This document shows positions 62,965 through 64,000 of a DNA stretch of 64,000 nucleotides, piece after piece. Within the stretch, counting starts at the first letter, position 1, and each line of letters starts with the position of its first letter. The stretch comes from Jilunia laotingensis. Lineage in GTDB: Bacteria; Bacteroidota; Bacteroidia; Bacteroidales; Bacteroidaceae. The DNA lies in contig NZ_JACRTF010000001.1 in the NCBI RefSeq assembly GCF_014385165.1, positions 248,001 to 312,000 on the forward strand, written 5' to 3'. Under the pieces are notes generated by a model, which saw nothing but the letters and a program-made list of their open reading frames with translations, made no database searches and was not told where the DNA came from. Position numbers and translations under genes: made by a program.

Positions 62965-63840
62965 ATGAAAACAACTTTAGGAATTCTCTTCTTATGCTGT
63001 TTTACACTCAGTGTAAATGCACAATTATTATGGAAAATATCCGGGAACGGACTCAAAGAACCCTCTTATATAATGGGCACGCATCATCTTGCGCCTCTCA
63101 GCATAAAAGATAGTATTCAAGGCCTTCAAGCTGCTCTCGACCAGACACAGCAAGTTTATGGAGAACTCAAGATGAGTGATATGCAAAATCCTGCTATGGC
63201 AGCCACAATGCAGAAATATATTACCACCGATACAGATACCACTTTCAAGTCACTGTTTACAGTAGCGGAGTACGAACTCATCAATAATTGTACAAAAGAA
63301 AACCTGAAATTCGACATCGATATGATGCCCAAAATCAAACCAGCTTTTCTCAGTAATAATTTAATGGTCATTCTGTACATGAAACATGTCGGTGACTTTA
63401 ATCCGCAAGAACAAATGGACACCTATTTCCAGACAAAAGCTGCCGAAAGCGAAAAAAAGGTAGATGGTCTTGAGACAATGAACTTCCAATTTGACCTACT
63501 GTTCAACAGAAGCTCCCTTAAACGTCAAGCTGAAGTTTTGCTTTGCATGATGAATAACATTGATAACAACATTGACCTGACCAAAAGACTTACATCCGCC
63601 TACATGATGCAAGACCTGAATACAATGGAAAAGATTGCCAATGAAGAAGAATGCGGCATGACCCAACAAGAAAAAGATAACTTGATAGATAATCGAAATA
63701 AAAACTGGGCCGATAAATTACCTGAAATAATGCAAACCGCTCCTACATTCATAGCAGTAGGCGCTTTACATTTGGTTGGTAAAAACGGTTTATTAAGCTT
63801 ATTGAAGCAACAAAATTACACAGTAGAGCCTGTCAAATAA
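62965..63840 (+). CDS. TraB/GumN family protein
   Basis: A 291-residue exported protein with a signal peptide (about 1-19, ILFLCCFTLSVNAQ). It has the family opening LWKISGNGLKEPSYIMGTHHLAP (GTHH motif) and a second motif VGALHLVGKNGLLSLLKQQNYTV. TraB/GumN proteins form an EreA/ChaN-like fold with a possible metal site of His and Glu. The function in Bacteroides is unknown. It ends the five-gene run and is followed by a terminator. Confidence 0.9.
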   Translation: MKTTLGILFLCCFTLSVNAQLLWKISGNGLKEPSYIMGTHHLAPLSIKDSIQGLQAALDQTQQVYGELKMSDMQNPAMAATMQKYITTDTDTTFKSLFTVAEYELINNCTKENLKFDIDMMPKIKPAFLSNNLMVILYMKHVGDFNPQEQMDTYFQTKAAESEKKVDGLETMNFQFDLLFNRSSLKRQAEVLLCMMNNIDNNIDLTKRLTSAYMMQDLNTMEKIANEEECGMTQQEKDNLIDNRNKNWADKLPEIMQTAPTFIAVGALHLVGKNGLLSLLKQQNYTVEPVK

Positions 63841-63864
63841 CACCAAATAGCAAAACAAAAGTAA

Positions 63865-63904
63865 AAGTGCATACCCCAACCCCACTGTCGTATGCACTTT
63901 TTTC
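63865..63904 (+). terminator. Intrinsic terminator after the TraB-family gene
   Basis: AAGTGCATA (63865-63873) pairs with TATGCACTT (63891-63899), followed by TTTTT with the last pair overlapping the T-run. Confidence 0.85.
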
Positions 63905-63980
63905 ACTTATATATATTATTTTCAAAAAGAACATCCTAAAAAGAAATCCCACACAATCTAGCAATCAACTCGTTTATACT

Positions 63981-63988
63981 TATCTTTG
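63981..63988 (+). promoter_or_regulatory. -7 element of a gene beyond the window
   Basis: TATCTTTG at the right edge matches TAnnTTTG; its gene lies outside the window. Confidence 0.4.
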
Positions 63989-64000
63989 GCATATACACAA

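Noticed and set aside
1..64000. tRNA or rRNA genes
   Set aside because: A scan by eye for T-loop sequences such as GGTTCGA with matching acceptor stems found none outside coding regions; a computed search could still find one.

Overview
The window looks like chromosome of a gut Bacteroides (phylum Bacteroidota). The main reasons are a capsule locus headed by an UpxY-type antiterminator and an UpxZ-type partner, a type III (GlnN) glutamine synthetase, families largely typical of Bacteroidota (DUF3810, DUF5686, DUF4836, DUF5687, DUF6340, GIN-domain, DUF5063), no Shine-Dalgarno pattern but A-rich leaders, and repeated matches to the Bacteroides promoter TTTG-N19-TAnnTTTG. The species cannot be fixed from the sequence alone. 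No rRNA, tRNA, CRISPR array, intact insertion sequence or prophage was seen.

Left end (1-6990, minus strand): the promoter-proximal part of a capsular polysaccharide operon, read right to left. A promoter at 6960-6990 and a leader of about 230 nt with two hairpins and a 31-codon ORF precede upxY. Then come upxZ, a Wzx-type flippase, a sugar aminotransferase, two ATP-grasp ligases and a short-chain dehydrogenase/epimerase cut by the window edge. The genes overlap or abut, and base composition is mosaic. From 6991 to about 7930 lies a gene-poor stretch with inverted repeats.

Middle (7931-45263): mostly conserved envelope and housekeeping genes. A plus-strand group holds an Lnb/DUF4105 membrane protein, an alkaline-phosphatase-fold protein that seems to lack catalytic residues, and secA. 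Then follow a DUF6340 lipoprotein, a very acidic small protein, an orphan sensor kinase, valS, DUF3810 and mazG. A minus-strand ECF sigma/anti-sigma-like/periplasmic-protein operon comes next, then a stand-alone secretion-tail-like protein, rnz, a beta-barrel-like protein, rpsA, a GIN-domain protein with ten repeats and DUF5686. glnN has two matching 20-bp dyads upstream and is followed by a Crp/Fnr regulator and a GH20 hexosaminidase. ftsK-lolA-trxB form a minus-strand operon. A DUF5063 protein with a Cys/His/Asp tail, a DEDDy exonuclease and a rRNA methyltransferase close the section.

Right end (45264-64000, plus strand): a short promoter-to-terminator unit that may encode a small RNA, nupG-like transporter/bifunctional nuclease/rsmE, a DUF4836 lipoprotein with an ABC ATPase and permease, a PEGA-domain protein, an AT-rich propeller-like lipoprotein, miaA, a lipid-kinase-like gene, kdsA, and a run of M16 peptidase, DUF5687 permease, ABC ATPase, NlpC/P60 lipoprotein and TraB-family protein.

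The most interesting unexplained signals are the paired dyads ahead of glnN, the short RNA-like unit at 45339-45444, two different 22-bp-period repeats (20850-20906 and 22990-23072), the degenerate phosphatase beside secA, and the paired ATP-grasp genes of the capsule operon. Domain calls rest on reading by eye; no database search was run.
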